Source: an uncultured Bacteroides sp. (GTDB taxonomy: Bacteria > Bacteroidota > Bacteroidia > Bacteroidales > Bacteroidaceae). From it: a stretch of DNA of 64,000 nucleotides. The stretch's first letter is position 1. Every line of letters starts with the position of its first letter. Positions 63,833 to 64,000 of the stretch are shown here, piece by piece. Position numbers and translations under genes: made by a program. Below the pieces are notes generated by a model. The model was not told the origin of the DNA and made no database searches. It saw only the letters and a program-made list of their open reading frames with translations. Where the stretch lies: the NCBI GenBank assembly GCA_900555635.1, contig USLU01000005.1, positions 78,536 through 142,535 on the forward strand. The letters are read 5' to 3'.

Positions 63833-63840
63833 CAAAATTA
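63833..63840 (-). promoter_or_regulatory. -7 box for the AICAR transformylase gene
   Basis: TAATTTTG on the minus strand, 26 bases before the ATG; no -33 box seen. Confidence 0.55.
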
Positions 63841-63887
63841 CTTAATATTTCCGGCTTACAGAATAGAATGCATTTAAAAACAGAAAT

Positions 63888-63912
63888 CCCCGTTAAGAAA
63901 ATCTTAACGGGG
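63888..63912 (-). terminator. Terminator after tRNA-Gln
   Basis: CCCCGTTAAG and CTTAACGGGG form a perfect 10-bp stem with a five-base loop, followed on the minus strand by ATTTCTGTTTTT. Confidence 0.85.
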
Positions 63913-63922
63913 AGTCTCCGAG

Positions 63923-63993
63923 TTGGGCTACCTGGATTCGAACCAGGAATGACAGGACCAGAATCTGTAGTGTTACCATTACACCATAGCCCA
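63923..63993 (-). tRNA. tRNA-Gln (anticodon CTG)
   Basis: On the minus strand the acceptor arms TGGGCTA and TAGCCCA pair fully. The D arm is GTGT-AATGGTA-ACAC, the T arm CCTGG-TTCGAAT-CCAGG. The anticodon loop TTCTGGT gives CTG, reading CAG (Gln). The anticodon stem ACAGA/CCTGT has an A-C mismatch next to the loop. No CCA is encoded. About seven bases beyond the 5' end remain in the window. Confidence 0.9.
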
Positions 63994-64000
63994 ATAATTT

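Overview
The window looks like a core chromosomal segment of a Bacteroides species (Bacteroidales). The evidence is repeated promoters with the Bacteroides -7 box TAnnTTTG, an NADH dehydrogenase operon without nuoEFG, a fused murF-alr gene, tatA-tatC, a GSCFA protein, a TonB receptor with an exported lipoprotein, and lipoproteins with acidic residues after the lipobox cysteine. I see no prophage, insertion sequence or CRISPR array.

Layout. 1-2.3 kb: end of kduI and a hexuronate transporter (uronate use). 2.4-10.6 kb, minus strand: a candidate small RNA, a Dna2-like nuclease-helicase, tatC, tatA, murF-alr and a GSCFA protein. 11-18.7 kb, plus strand: a LruC-type lipoprotein, dxs, trkA-trkH and a small exported protein. 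18.8-28.9 kb: nuoA, B, CD, H, I, J, K, L, M, N. 29.1-31.1 kb: a deleted MNT-HEPN gene and a GH27 alpha-galactosidase. 31.3-36.5 kb: two convergent paralogous soluble histidine kinases, one broken by a one-base frameshift. 36.7-40.7 kb: a TonB receptor and a surface lipoprotein. 41-48.5 kb: an MscS channel, a DUF4435 (TOPRIM) plus ATPase pair resembling PARIS, an EamA transporter, a Crp-type regulator, meaB, a DUF1573 protein and a deleted dinD. 48.7-58.2 kb, minus strand: a giant alpha-2-macroglobulin, three tandem micro-genes, pepD and a flippase-like membrane protein. 58.3-64 kb: rsmA, mgtE, a DUF349 protein, a stand-alone AICAR transformylase and tRNA-Gln.

The most promising undescribed item is at 54.67-55.24 kb on the minus strand. 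It is an apparent operon of three related ORFs of 24-31 codons, with a consensus promoter, an upstream palindrome, a strong ribosome binding site on the first gene, duplicated leaders on the other two, and its own terminator. Other leads are a candidate sRNA antisense to a typical Bacteroides start region (2.4 kb), the ATPase/DUF4435 pair, and two repeat classes. One class is short iterated words forming hairpins at gene borders, sometimes inserted in frame inside genes or supplying stop codons. The other is three long self-similar dyads.
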